Assembly: GCA_020636005.1 (NCBI GenBank)
Contig: JACJYR010000006.1
Location: 62,001-126,000, forward strand
Source of the DNA: Lewinellaceae bacterium
GTDB lineage: Bacteria > Bacteroidota > Bacteroidia > Chitinophagales > Saprospiraceae
Direction: 5' to 3'
Length of the DNA: 64,000 nt
How positions within the stretch are numbered: the first letter of the stretch is position 1; every line of letters begins with the position of its first letter. Positions 41,127 to 50,570 of this stretch are shown one piece after another. The translations under genes and the position numbers were made by a program. Under the pieces are notes generated by a model. The model worked only from the letters and a program-made list of their open reading frames with translations, was not told the origin of the DNA and did no database searches.

Positions 41127-44090
41127 ATGTTGCGAAAAAGCTACGCTGCCATATTCGTTTTATCCCTTGCATTCAATCTACCCAAAGGAAGCCTCAACGC
41201 CCAAACTACGCCTGCCGACAGCCTCCGCCACGCCTTCGACCTGGAGAATGATCCCCTGAAAAAAGCTGATACCTATTACGAATGGGCCTACCTGCTCCTC
41301 AATGAAAAACCAGAGACGGGACTAAACACTGCGGATACGCTGGAAATGTTGTCAAAAAAAGGAAACTACAAAAAGGGCATGGCAAGGGCATCTTACCTAA
41401 GGGGGCTGGCCTATACGGAAGAGGGTAAATTCCTGGACGCACTGCCCCACCACCGCCGGGAACTGGAAATCGCCCTGCAAACAGACGACCTTGAGCTGCA
41501 CGGAAAAGCGTTCAATTCCCTCGGCAATTGTTTTCACAACCTGGCACGGGAAGACAGCGCCCTTGTTTATTTGCTGCAAGCGGCAAGGGTCAAGGAGCAG
41601 TTGGGAAACATGAAGGACCTGGCAGCCTCCTATTCCAATATTGGCAATGTTTTCAGCGATGCCAAAGCACCTGACAAAGCCATCGAGTACCTCGAAAAGG
41701 CGCTTGCCATCAGGTTGGGCCTGCCGGATGGCGAGAAAAGCGCCATTATTACCTACAATAACCTATCGGTGGCCTACAATGGGAAAGGCGACAACGATAA
41801 GGCCATCGAATATGCCCTGCACGGCTTTGATCTCGCAGAAAAATCTGGCAATCAGTTCCTGGCAGGTGTACTTGCCGGCAGCGTCAGCCACCTCTGGCTG
41901 GAAAAAGGCGACCTGCAAAAGTCCATTGAAATGGGCGACAAATCAGTAGCACTTTTAACGGCATTGAACCGCCGCTCAAACCTGGTTTATCCTTATGCCA
42001 CACTCTCCGAAGCGTGGTGGCGGAAAGGTAATTTGGCCAAAGCCCTCGAAACGAACCGGGCGGGCTTCGCCATCATGGAGGAACTAAAACTCATCGAGCC
42101 TTTGGAGGTGTATTATGAAAATTTTGCGAATGCTTATGAAAGCCTGGGGGACCACAAACAGGCGCTATTTTGGTTCAAAAAATACATGGAGCTGGACAGT
42201 GCTTTGTTCAGCAAGGAAAAGGTAGAGGCCGTAGCCGAAGTGGAGGCCAAATACGAGACAGAGCGCAAGGAGTCCCAATTGGCAAAGCAGCAACTCGAAC
42301 TGGAGCGGAAAGAAGCGCAGAAAAAGACGATCCTTTTGGGTGCAATGGCGGCCATCCTCGCCTTGGGCGGCGGTTTTCTGTACTTCCAAAACAAGCAGAA
42401 AATCAAGCAAAAAGAAGCCGAAATAGCGACGGAAAAAGCTGCCCTCTCCGCCCAACTCGAACATGCCGAGGCCGAAAAGCTGCGGGAAATGGACGCCCTG
42501 AAAAGTACCTTTTTCGCCAACATCAGCCACGAGTTCCGCACCCCGCTCACCCTCATCATCAGCCCGGCAGAGCAGATGATGACCGGCGCCTTTAAGGGTG
42601 ATTTCCAGAAATACTACCGCATCATCCACCGCAACGGAAAGCGACTGCTCGACCTCGTGAACCAGCTTTTGGACTTGTCGAAACTGGAAAGCGGCAAGCT
42701 GGCCCTGCAGGCCACCGAGGGGGATTTGGGTCAATTCGTGGGTGCCGTGGCAGGGTCATTCGAGAGCCTGGCGGTGCGGCAACAGGTTGATTTTCAAATA
42801 GAAGTGCCGGATGAGCCGATGGTTTGTTTCTTCGACCGGGATAAAGTAGAAAAGGTTTTGGTCAACCTGGTTTCCAATGCTTTTAAATTTACCGGAGAAG
42901 GCGGGCGGATTGGCGTACGGTTGACGACTGATAATTTACTAATGCAGGACAATGCTGGGCCAATCGCAATTCGTCAATCGTCAATCGTAATTCGTGACAC
43001 CGGCATGGGCATCCCCGCCGACCAGTTGCCCCACTTGTTCGAGCGTTTCACCAAGAGCAGCCTGTCGGAAGTACAGGCGGGCAGCGGCATCGGGCTGGCG
43101 CTGGCGAAGGAATTGGCGGAACTGCACGGAGGCAGCATCAGTGTGGAGAGCAAGGAGGGCGAGGGTACTGTCTTTACGGTGACACTGGCTGTGGGGAGGG
43201 AATTTTTCAAAAATGAAGAAATCATCGGGCCGGGCGCCGAAAGCCCGGATTTGACCAATCCCCAGGATGTGTCAGGTCATGCTGCCCAGCCACCAGCCGC
43301 CAGTCGCCAGGCACCTATCACCCAGACTTTGGCAGCATCGGGCAAGCCCATCCTCCTCCTTGCCGAGGACAATCCCGACGTTCGCTCCTTCATCGCCGAC
43401 ACGCTGGCCGGGGACTTTAAGGTGATCGAAACTGAAAATGGCAGGCTTGCCTTGAAAAAGGCCCTGGAAATGACACCCGACCTTGTCATCAGTGACGTGA
43501 TGATGCCCGAAATGGACGGCATGGAGTTGTGCAAAGCATTGAAAACCAATGAGAAAACGAGCCATATTCCCATCGTCATGCTCACCGCCCTCGCCGGGCA
43601 GGGCGACAAACTGAAAGGCCTTGAAACAGGGGCGGACGATTACCTGCCAAAACCATTCGACGCCCTGGAACTAAAAGTGCGGGTAGCCAACCTCATCGCA
43701 CAAAGGAAGAACCTGCAGGAGCATTACCGCAAAACCTTGAACACCTTCGCCCCTGCACCGGTAACTGCCGATAGCATGGATGCTGTTTTCCTCCAAAAAG
43801 TAAGGGAAGCCGCAGAGGCCAACCTGGACGACGAAAACTTCAGCGTGGTGGAACTGGGCAAGCAAATCGGCATGAGCCGAAGCCAGTTGCACCGCAAACT
43901 TTCTGCCCTGACCGGCTCCTCCCCCAACGAGATTATCCGCAACATGCGGCTGGAGCGGGCCAGGCAAATGCTGGAAAAAAAGACGGGTACTGTTTCGGAG
44001 ATCGCTTTCCTCTGCGGATTCACCTCCCCTGCGTATTTCATCAAATGTTTTAAGGATCATTTTGGGAAAACGCCCGGAGAAATCGCCTGA
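41127..44090 (+). CDS. Hybrid sensor histidine kinase with TPRs, receiver and AraC output
   Basis: A 987-residue one-protein two-component system. Signal peptide (MLRKSYAAIFVLSLAFNL), TPR repeats (~30-380; AASYSNIGNVFSDAKAPDKA), a coiled coil, one membrane segment (~402-422, ILLGAMAAILALGGGFLYF), HisKA with FFANISHEFRTPLTL (His ~467), HATPase with VNLVSNAFKFT and DTGMGIP, a receiver (LLLAEDNPDVRSF, phospho-Asp in LVISDVMMPEMDG), and a C-terminal AraC helix-turn-helix (~905-985). TPRs should face the periplasm. It differs from the polysaccharide-sensing hybrids of Bacteroides, which have beta-propellers. A heptamer repeat (42961-42995) inserts residues between the N box and the DTGMG loop. Target genes are unknown. 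Confidence 0.93.
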   Translation: MLRKSYAAIFVLSLAFNLPKGSLNAQTTPADSLRHAFDLENDPLKKADTYYEWAYLLLNEKPETGLNTADTLEMLSKKGNYKKGMARASYLRGLAYTEEGKFLDALPHHRRELEIALQTDDLELHGKAFNSLGNCFHNLAREDSALVYLLQAARVKEQLGNMKDLAASYSNIGNVFSDAKAPDKAIEYLEKALAIRLGLPDGEKSAIITYNNLSVAYNGKGDNDKAIEYALHGFDLAEKSGNQFLAGVLAGSVSHLWLEKGDLQKSIEMGDKSVALLTALNRRSNLVYPYATLSEAWWRKGNLAKALETNRAGFAIMEELKLIEPLEVYYENFANAYESLGDHKQALFWFKKYMELDSALFSKEKVEAVAEVEAKYETERKESQLAKQQLELERKEAQKKTILLGAMAAILALGGGFLYFQNKQKIKQKEAEIATEKAALSAQLEHAEAEKLREMDALKSTFFANISHEFRTPLTLIISPAEQMMTGAFKGDFQKYYRIIHRNGKRLLDLVNQLLDLSKLESGKLALQATEGDLGQFVGAVAGSFESLAVRQQVDFQIEVPDEPMVCFFDRDKVEKVLVNLVSNAFKFTGEGGRIGVRLTTDNLLMQDNAGPIAIRQSSIVIRDTGMGIPADQLPHLFERFTKSSLSEVQAGSGIGLALAKELAELHGGSISVESKEGEGTVFTVTLAVGREFFKNEEIIGPGAESPDLTNPQDVSGHAAQPPAASRQAPITQTLAASGKPILLLAEDNPDVRSFIADTLAGDFKVIETENGRLALKKALEMTPDLVISDVMMPEMDGMELCKALKTNEKTSHIPIVMLTALAGQGDKLKGLETGADDYLPKPFDALELKVRVANLIAQRKNLQEHYRKTLNTFAPAPVTADSMDAVFLQKVREAAEANLDDENFSVVELGKQIGMSRSQLHRKLSALTGSSPNEIIRNMRLERARQMLEKKTGTVSEIAFLCGFTSPAYFIKCFKDHFGKTPGEIA
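42961..42995 (+). repeat. Heptamer repeat (TCAATCG) inserted in frame in the kinase ATPase domain
   Basis: Five 7-mers (CAATTCG, TCAATCG, TCAATCG, TAATTCG and a partial). It codes IAIRQSSIVIRD just before TGMGIP, lengthening the loop between the N and G1 boxes. The frame is kept. Confidence 0.7.
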
Positions 44091-44234
44091 AAATCAACCA
44101 CTTACAACGCTGCTACAAAATTGCTATCCTGTGCGACCAAATTGATATGCCCCCGGCCGCCGCTGCCCACATCTTTGCCCCGTGCTTCTTTTTGAGGCCG
44201 TAAAAAATCCTTTCACCAATAAATTTTATCAACA

Positions 44235-44708
44235 ATGAAAACTTTCTTTTTCAGCGCAGCCACTTTCTTCGCAACCCTGTTTTTTGTACAAAATGCCCAG
44301 GCACAAAAAGCCGATCAGGCCACTTTTGAAGCTTTCCTGAAACAAGTCTATGATGCTTATCAAAGCGGCGACGACAATGCCATGTGGGCCTTCTATACCG
44401 ATGCCGCTTCCGAAATCGCACCCGACGGGATGCTATCTTCCGGCAAGGAGGCTTTGAAAGCAAGTTGGGATCAGTTCATGAAAATGACGGACGGCCGCCC
44501 ATCCTTTACCTACAAGCTGACCTCCTGGCGGTCCATCTCCCCCGATGTGGCACTGGTCACCTGGGATTCCAACGCCGACATCAAAGTGCAGGGGCAGCAG
44601 GTCGGCGGCCCTAGTTCCTGCGTGGCAGTTTTACACAAAACCAATGGAAAATGGAAAATTGAGTTCGATGGCATGACGCCCGTCATGCAAATGCCCTCAG
44701 GGAATTGA
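44235..44708 (+). CDS. Secreted NTF2/SnoaL-like protein
   Basis: A 157-residue protein with signal peptide MKTFFFSAATFFATLFFVQN. The FEAFLKQVYDAYQSGDDNAM start and the HKTNGKWKIEFDGMTP ending are typical of the NTF2-like fold (ketosteroid-isomerase or SnoaL-type). Such proteins are diverse; enzymatic function cannot be assigned. It is followed by a G/C hairpin (44730-44755). Confidence 0.75.
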   Translation: MKTFFFSAATFFATLFFVQNAQAQKADQATFEAFLKQVYDAYQSGDDNAMWAFYTDAASEIAPDGMLSSGKEALKASWDQFMKMTDGRPSFTYKLTSWRSISPDVALVTWDSNADIKVQGQQVGGPSSCVAVLHKTNGKWKIEFDGMTPVMQMPSGN

Positions 44709-44729
44709 AAAACCAAATAAATCCAGTGA

Positions 44730-44755
44730 GGGGGCGCAACTTCATTTGCGCCCCC
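44730..44755 (+). terminator. GC-rich hairpin after the NTF2-like gene
   Basis: GGGGGCGCAA pairs perfectly with TTGCGCCCCC around a 6-nt loop. There is no T-run directly after it, so it may slow or stabilise rather than end transcription. Confidence 0.5.
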
Positions 44756-44793
44756 GCCTAATCCAGTTTTTCACCATCTAAACTTTTTGCAGC

Positions 44794-45711
44794 ATGAAAA
44801 AATTTCTCAAATGGGCAGGCATTACCCTGCTTGGCTTGGTGCTGATAGTCCTCCTCGCCTCATGGATTTTCGCCAGCAAATTCAACAGCAAATTTGAAAA
44901 GGTTTATTCGCTGACCCCCGCATCCGTAGCCATTCCCACTGACTCTGCTTCCATCGAACGGGGCAGGACGCTTTCGGTTGGCTGCCGCAGTTGCCACGAT
45001 GTGGACATGGGGGGCAAGGTTTTTTTCGACGACCCCAACATCGGTGTGCTTCCTTCCTCTAACCTGACAAGGGCGAAAGGCAGCGAAACAGAGGGATATA
45101 CTGATGAAGACTACGTGAGGGCCTTGCGGCATGGTTTGAATAAAAAAGGCAACCCATTGATGGTGATGCCCAGTGAGTCCATTACGCATTTGAGCGACCA
45201 GGATTTGGGCTGCCTCATTGCATTTATAAAAACGCTGCCACCCGTCGAACGCACATTTCCGAAGCGCCATTTTACTTACATGTCGCAGGTGATGGCTGGT
45301 GCGGGCATGTTCGGCAACCTGTTCGCTTATGACGTAATTGATCATGAAAAAGCGAAGAACATCACTGCGCCACCCATCAGCAACAGCATTGAGTATGGTG
45401 CCTATGTAGCGCAGTTTGATGGCTGCCAGACCTGCCACGGAGAGAACTTCGGGGGCGGCAAATCGCCCGACCCTGTATCGCCCCCACCCCCGGACATTAC
45501 AAAAAGCGGCAATCCCGGCAAATGGACATTGGAACAGTTCACCACCACTTTCCGCACCGGAAAGACGCCGGAAGGCAAGGCGCTGGATGGAAAGTTCATG
45601 CCTTTTGCCAGCATAGCAGCACTCAGTGACGTGGAGATTGAAGGTTTGTACAATTACATTCAGTCCTTGCCGCCTGCTCATCCGGCAGAAAGTAAAATCG
45701 CTGAAAGATAG
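44794..45711 (+). CDS. Membrane-anchored di-haem cytochrome c
   Basis: A 305-residue protein with one N-terminal membrane segment (~8-27) and two CxxCH haem sites: C64-R-S-C-H68 and the CQTCHGENFGGG site in the second half. The first domain carries PSSNLTRAKGSETEGYTDED and the second KSGNPGKWTLEQFTTTFRTG, typical of cytochrome c subunits that accept electrons from periplasmic dehydrogenases. No dehydrogenase is nearby. The anchor places haems on the periplasmic side. Confidence 0.9.
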   Translation: MKKFLKWAGITLLGLVLIVLLASWIFASKFNSKFEKVYSLTPASVAIPTDSASIERGRTLSVGCRSCHDVDMGGKVFFDDPNIGVLPSSNLTRAKGSETEGYTDEDYVRALRHGLNKKGNPLMVMPSESITHLSDQDLGCLIAFIKTLPPVERTFPKRHFTYMSQVMAGAGMFGNLFAYDVIDHEKAKNITAPPISNSIEYGAYVAQFDGCQTCHGENFGGGKSPDPVSPPPPDITKSGNPGKWTLEQFTTTFRTGKTPEGKALDGKFMPFASIAALSDVEIEGLYNYIQSLPPAHPAESKIAER

Positions 45712-45774
45712 CTGTCGAAAATGGCGGATTTATTGGCGGGAATACAAAAAATCTTCACCAAATTGAGCGGACAA

Positions 45775-45797
45775 AAAGCCGCCGTTCATGCGGCTTT
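45775..45797 (+). terminator. Hairpin after the cytochrome c gene
   Basis: AAAGCCGC and GCGGCTTT pair around a 7-nt loop, 64 nt after the stop, followed by CAAACCAACTTTTTTC. Confidence 0.5.
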
Positions 45798-45830
45798 CAA
45801 ACCAACTTTTTTCACCAACAAATTTTAAAA

Positions 45831-46235
45831 ATGGAAAAGAAAATCCTTTTCGGTACGCTCGGCGGCTTCGTTGCCGGTAATGTCATCGCTGCGGCCATTT
45901 TTATGGGCCTTATGGGTGGCATGTTGGAAAAATGGATGGCTGACAACGCAGCTTGTGTCCATGAAATGAGCATGACAGGCGGGCTGCTTGGAAGTCTGGT
46001 ACTATCTCTTTTCATAGCAATCCTGCTGCATAAGTTTGGCGTCAGCACCATCAAGAGTGGCGCCATCGCAGGAGCATGGATTACCTTTCTGATGGTGCTT
46101 TGGTATGGCATCTGGAATGCAACAACTTTCACGGCTTATACTTGGAGTTGGCTGCCCTATGACCTCATTGGAAACACCGTAACCGGAGCCATTGCAGGAG
46201 GTGTCATCGGCTGGATTTACGGCAAAGTGAAATAG
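45831..46235 (+). CDS. Small integral membrane protein, four predicted segments
   Basis: A 134-residue protein with Gly-rich segments GTLGGFVAGNVIAAAIFMG, LLGSLVLSLFIAILL, AIAGAWITFLMVLWYG and GNTVTGAIAGGVIGWIYG. The family is not recognised; the general look resembles DUF1761-like small membrane proteins. It follows the cytochrome c gene and precedes another small membrane protein, all on one strand. Confidence 0.7.
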   Translation: MEKKILFGTLGGFVAGNVIAAAIFMGLMGGMLEKWMADNAACVHEMSMTGGLLGSLVLSLFIAILLHKFGVSTIKSGAIAGAWITFLMVLWYGIWNATTFTAYTWSWLPYDLIGNTVTGAIAGGVIGWIYGKVK

Positions 46236-46287
46236 CTTCGTTTAACCCCAAAACCATTTTTTCCCACATTTAAAACTCTGGTAAAAC

Positions 46288-46695
46288 ATGAGAAAACTGC
46301 AATGGTGGATGCGCATCGTTGGTGGCTTCTACCTCCTTTTGACTTTGATGAACCTCTACGGTCTGTTCAGCAACCCCCATTTTTTCAAAGGCAACCTGCC
46401 CGCACCCATCAACACGGACGAACTGGCAGTGCGGAGCTTCACCGATGCATGGATGGTGTTCGTGTTCGAGCTGGGCTGCATTGGCGCCGTGCTGCTCTGG
46501 TTTTCAAAAAATCCAATGGGAAACAGGGGCATCATCTGGCTGGTCATCCTCGCCGAGATTTTCCGGGGCATTGTTTGCGATGCCATCTGGATAACGAGGG
46601 GCTACAATGTGGCCAGTTATGTACCGTTCATCATCGTTCACCTGGTTATCATAGCGACGGGCTGGTGGTTTTTGCGGCAGGCGGAAAAATCCTGA
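46288..46695 (+). CDS. Small membrane protein, BphX-like
   Basis: A 135-residue protein with four hydrophobic segments, beginning KLQWWMRIVGGFYLLLTLMN and holding ELAVRSFTDAWMVFVFELG. This pattern resembles the BphX-like family, whose function is unknown. The resemblance is from memory and not certain. Confidence 0.6.
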   Translation: MRKLQWWMRIVGGFYLLLTLMNLYGLFSNPHFFKGNLPAPINTDELAVRSFTDAWMVFVFELGCIGAVLLWFSKNPMGNRGIIWLVILAEIFRGIVCDAIWITRGYNVASYVPFIIVHLVIIATGWWFLRQAEKS

Positions 46696-46764
46696 TGCCC
46701 AAATTTGAGAACCCCTTCGACATAATGATTCCCCCCGGACAGGGCTAATTGGTTCTGAAATTTC

Positions 46765-46897
46765 AACCCACAACTTCAGTTGTGGGGATACAAACAGGTG
46801 TTTTAATCAACCGATTTATCGGTTTTTGGCAGTAAAACGGTTAAAACCGTTGCCTGATGCTCGTCTATCGAAAGCCCCACAACTGAAGTTGTGGGTT
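46765..46897. repeat. REP-like doublet of CCCACAACT palindromes
   Basis: The palindrome at 46765-46787 (core CCCACAACTTCAGTTGTGGG) is repeated at 46875-46897 with CTGAAG in its centre, so the pair is inverted. An inner AAACGGTTAAAACCGTT palindrome lies between them. The whole 133-bp unit can fold into a cruciform. The remaining intergenic sequence to 47043 holds nothing recognised. Confidence 0.75.
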
Positions 46898-47043
46898 AAT
46901 AAAGCCCTGCCCCCGGGGCACTTCGACACGAAGCCCAATTGATTCACAAAATAAAAACGATCAAACCCTTTTTACAGTGAAAAAGTAGGAAGTTACTCGA
47001 ACGTGGAGTAACGATTTATCAATTCACATCCGCATCCAACCAA

Positions 47044-50040
47044 TCAAAATCCTTCGTCCTCCCCACTATCGCAATGGTAATGGCCGCCACGCCAGCGGGA
47101 CCCCTTTTGTGTTTTGCCACCCTCCTTTTTCACGGACAGCATTTTCTGAATGAGGCGGTTGCGCTCGTTGGCCACCTCTTCCCGCAGTTTTTTGTCTTCT
47201 TCCCTGTCGAAAAACCTGATGCCATCCACAAAGGTCATTTCGGCCTGGGCATACACCGAAAGTGGGTTTTCGCTCCACAGCACCACGTCGGCATCCTTGC
47301 CCACTTTGAGGCTGCCCGTCCGGTCGTCAATGTGCAGGAGTTTGGCGGGGTTGAGGGTGACGAATTGCAGGGCCTCCTCCTCGCTCACGCCACCAAACCG
47401 GACGGCCTTTGCGGCTTCCTGGTTGAGGCGGCGGGCCATTTCTGCGTCGTCGGAGTTGAAGGCTACGGTGACGCCCTGTTCGTGCATCAAGGCCCCATTG
47501 TGGGGGATGGCTTCGTAAACTTCAAATTTATAAGCCCACCAATCGGAGAAGGTACTGCCACCCGCACCGTGGGCGGCCATTTTGTCGGCCACCTTATAGC
47601 CTTCCAGGATGTGGGTGAAGGTGTTCACCTTGAACCCAAACTCATCCGCTACGTGCATGAGCATGTTGATCTCGCTCTGGCGGTAGCTGTGGCAGGTGAT
47701 GAAGCGCTTGCCTTCCAGTATTTCGAGGAGGGCTTCCAGTTCCAGGTCCTTGCGATAGGGCTTGCCTGTCTTTTTTAGTTCACCATATTGTTTGGCTTCG
47801 GTAAAATAATCTTCGTACACCTGCGCCACGCCCATACGGGTCTGGGGGAAACGGTCGCCTGCATTGCTCCAGTTGGACTGTTTGACGTTTTCGCCCAGGG
47901 CGAATTTGATGAAAGGTTTGGCGTGGTCGTATTTCATGTCCTCCGGCGCAAAGCCCCAACGGAGTTTTACGATGGCGCTTTGCCCACCGATGGGGTTGGC
48001 CGAGCCGTGGAGCAACTGCGAGCAGGTGACGCCGCCGGAAAGTTGCCGGTAGATGTCAATGTCCTCGCTGTCCACCACGTCGCCGATGCGCACTTCGGCG
48101 CTGCTGGCCTGGGTACCTTCGTTCACGCCCCGGCTGATGGCAATGTGGGAGTGCTCGTCGATGATGCCGGGCGTCACGTGCTTGCCCGTGGCATCTATCT
48201 GTATGGCGCCGTCCTGGCTGAGGCCCTTTCCGATTTTAGCAATTTTGCCGTTTTGGATCAGCACATCGGTGTTCTGCAAAATGCCTTCTTTTTCATTCGT
48301 CCAGACGGTGGCATTTTTCAAAATATAAGTGCCTGCTTTTGGCCGCTCCGTCCAGCCGAAGGGCATGAAGGGGTAGGTCACTTTGCCCATTTCCTTTTTC
48401 CCGTCCCTTGCTTCCTCCTTGCTGCGCTTCGCTTGTTCTTCCGTTTCCAAATCCCCGCTCCTGATGGCGCTCCAGTTGGTCCAGTTGCCACTGGCAGTTT
48501 GGCCTTTCCCTGACCAGCCATCCTTGCCAATGGTGCCGGAAAGCCTGTTCAGCCCTTCGCCGCCCTCCGGTTTGTATGTCAGTGTGATGCGCCCGTTCGA
48601 CAATTTATTCGTCACCTTTATTTCGCTGGTGTCACCGGTTTTTAAGGCCATTTTAAAAACGTCGCCCTCTTCCTGCACCTCCAGCCTGGTTGTCGAATCG
48701 CCAAAAGCCAGGGTGTAAATCCCTGCCAAATCAGGGGTGTCCAGGTTTTTAAAGACGAAGGGTTTTCCTTTAACCCAATTGTGGTAAATCCTGGTTTTTT
48801 CATCAAACACATTTCCGTTGGTGACGATGAAACTGGCGAGCTTGCCTTTTTCCAGGGTGCCGGTTTCGCTGAGGGCATTGGCCAGTGCCGCCGGGGTGTA
48901 GGTCAAGGCTTTTAGGGCATCCTGTTCCGACAGGCCGTTTTCGATGGCCTTTCTGACGTTGGCCAGGAAGTCTTCTTTTTTCTGCAAGCCATTGGTGGTG
49001 AGGGCAAACGGAATACCCGCTGCGGCGAGCCTGGCAGGGTTGGCCGGGGCAAGTTCCCAATGCTTCATATCGGCCAAATCCACCTTGAGCGCATCAAAGG
49101 GGTCTTCGACATCATAGGCATCAGGAAAGTTGACTGGAAGGATGAAGGAAGTACCCGTCGCTTTTAACTCGTCGAGGCGCTGGTATTCGTCGCCATTGCC
49201 TTTGATGATGTAGTTGAAACCGAATTCTTTGCCGATGCTGGCAGCCCGGAGCGCCTCCAGTTTGTTGCCGACCTCAAAGATTTGCCGCAGGCCCAGCGCC
49301 TCGTTCCAGGCTTCGAGGGAGATGTTCACCTCCTTTTGCCGACCCTCCGTTTTATACCACTGGCCATCCAGGTAGGTCTGCCGGAGCAGGGCAATGGCGC
49401 CCATAAGGGAACTTGGATAGCTTTGGGAAGAGGTGCCTTTGCTGAAAGAAAGATGGTGGCCGGCCCGTTCCTTGACGATGGCTTCGTGCTCCTTTTCATC
49501 CGACAGCGTCACCAGCACGGAAGTGCCACGGTCAATGCCGTCCATTTGGTGGGACAGCACCGTGCCAAAGCCAATTTTGCGGTACTCCTCCGCTGCCTTG
49601 TCGTTTGTTTTAAAAACCTGATAGGCCTGGAATTCGGGTTTCAGTGCCTCGTTCCAGGCATAAGCCCCCGCCTTGTCGCTGGTAAACTGCTGGCCCCTCC
49701 TGCCACCGCCCGGCCCTGGCTCCGCTTTTTTTTCCGGCATCCCATAATCTGTATAGATATCAATGAAGGAAGGATAAACTGTTTTGCCGGACAAATCCAG
49801 CACCACGGCATCCTGGGGGACGGCGATACCTGTGCCAATTGCCTCCACCTTTCCTTGGCGGATGATGAGCGTGGCGTTCTCCAGCTTTTCGTTCCAGCTT
49901 TGGTAGATAGTTGCGTTGGTTAGGGCATACAAGCCGTCGCGGTGGTCGGCTACGCCATTCCGGGGAAAGGTTTCCTGCGCCACGATAGGCAAGTAAAGAT
50001 GGGAGCAGCACAGGAGGATAAAGAGGAAAAGTTTTTTCAT
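47044..50040 (-). CDS. Secreted tandem amidohydrolase, N-terminal domain lacking its metal motif
   Basis: A 998-residue protein with signal peptide MKKLFLFILLCCSHLYLPIV. Two amidohydrolase-type halves are present. The first (~30-420) has VYPSFIDIYTDYGMPE where active members have HxH, so it has probably lost metal binding. The second (~560-960) keeps VTPGIIDEHSHIAISRG (H-S-H), FITCHSYRQSEI, FTHILEGYKVADK and AFNSDDAEMARRL, a full set of imidazolonepropionase-like ligands. A KRSKEEARDG linker joins the halves. The substrate is unknown; similar two-part proteins in Bacteroidota are annotated only as amidohydrolases. The promoter box at 50066-50073 supports the ATG at 50040. Confidence 0.9.
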   Translation of the reverse strand: MKKLFLFILLCCSHLYLPIVAQETFPRNGVADHRDGLYALTNATIYQSWNEKLENATLIIRQGKVEAIGTGIAVPQDAVVLDLSGKTVYPSFIDIYTDYGMPEKKAEPGPGGGRRGQQFTSDKAGAYAWNEALKPEFQAYQVFKTNDKAAEEYRKIGFGTVLSHQMDGIDRGTSVLVTLSDEKEHEAIVKERAGHHLSFSKGTSSQSYPSSLMGAIALLRQTYLDGQWYKTEGRQKEVNISLEAWNEALGLRQIFEVGNKLEALRAASIGKEFGFNYIIKGNGDEYQRLDELKATGTSFILPVNFPDAYDVEDPFDALKVDLADMKHWELAPANPARLAAAGIPFALTTNGLQKKEDFLANVRKAIENGLSEQDALKALTYTPAALANALSETGTLEKGKLASFIVTNGNVFDEKTRIYHNWVKGKPFVFKNLDTPDLAGIYTLAFGDSTTRLEVQEEGDVFKMALKTGDTSEIKVTNKLSNGRITLTYKPEGGEGLNRLSGTIGKDGWSGKGQTASGNWTNWSAIRSGDLETEEQAKRSKEEARDGKKEMGKVTYPFMPFGWTERPKAGTYILKNATVWTNEKEGILQNTDVLIQNGKIAKIGKGLSQDGAIQIDATGKHVTPGIIDEHSHIAISRGVNEGTQASSAEVRIGDVVDSEDIDIYRQLSGGVTCSQLLHGSANPIGGQSAIVKLRWGFAPEDMKYDHAKPFIKFALGENVKQSNWSNAGDRFPQTRMGVAQVYEDYFTEAKQYGELKKTGKPYRKDLELEALLEILEGKRFITCHSYRQSEINMLMHVADEFGFKVNTFTHILEGYKVADKMAAHGAGGSTFSDWWAYKFEVYEAIPHNGALMHEQGVTVAFNSDDAEMARRLNQEAAKAVRFGGVSEEEALQFVTLNPAKLLHIDDRTGSLKVGKDADVVLWSENPLSVYAQAEMTFVDGIRFFDREEDKKLREEVANERNRLIQKMLSVKKEGGKTQKGSRWRGGHYHCDSGEDEGF

Positions 50041-50065
50041 GCACAAATTGCTGTTAGGTTTTGGG

Positions 50066-50073
50066 CAAATATA
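50066..50073 (-). promoter_or_regulatory. -7 box TATATTTG upstream of the amidohydrolase
   Basis: TATATTTGCCC on the minus strand ends 26 nt before the ATG at 50040 and matches TAnnTTTG. Confidence 0.5.
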
Positions 50074-50334
50074 GAAATTCGCCTTTGCCGGAGGGCCAAA
50101 TTTGTAAAAGGAGCACTGAAGGTGAAGGCTAGGTTCCTATTCAGTTGGTAAGCACAAAAAAATTTATGGATAAGCCGGTTTCGTCCACCTGCATGTCCGA
50201 ATTTTCCTGGTCGAAAATTTTTTTTTACCCTATTATTTTGTAACCTTTGCCTTGTCCCAAAGCTGTTTATAACAGGCCCCGAAATGATGCCTGTTTTCTA
50301 AAAGCCCAATTTTTTCACACCAAATGAAAATGCC

Positions 50335-50424
50335 ATGAATGACCTCATCCTTCTGATTACCGCCATCTTTTGTCTCATCTTACTGCACATCCCGGAAAGA
50401 CAGAAAGACAGGCATCCCTCCTAA
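50335..50424 (+). CDS. Possible 29-residue single-pass membrane miniprotein
   Basis: ATG at 50335 opens a frame coding MNDLILLITAIFCLILLHIP and then a charged tail (ERQKDRHPS). It has one hydrophobic helix with a basic cytoplasmic-style end. Nothing else codes in the 530-bp gap 50041-50570. Its shape is like KdpF-type small subunits, but no partner genes are near, so this is only a candidate. Confidence 0.3.
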   Translation: MNDLILLITAIFCLILLHIPERQKDRHPS

Positions 50425-50570
50425 CCGGTACTATCACGTATTCCATTTTAAAGTAAAACAACGGCAGGCCTGGCCAATCCCATTTCATTATTGCTGCCCA
50501 ACCGCTGTGTTCATGGCTTTGCTTGTCTTTAAGCCCTAACTGCAATTTTCACCATTTAAATATTCATTTC

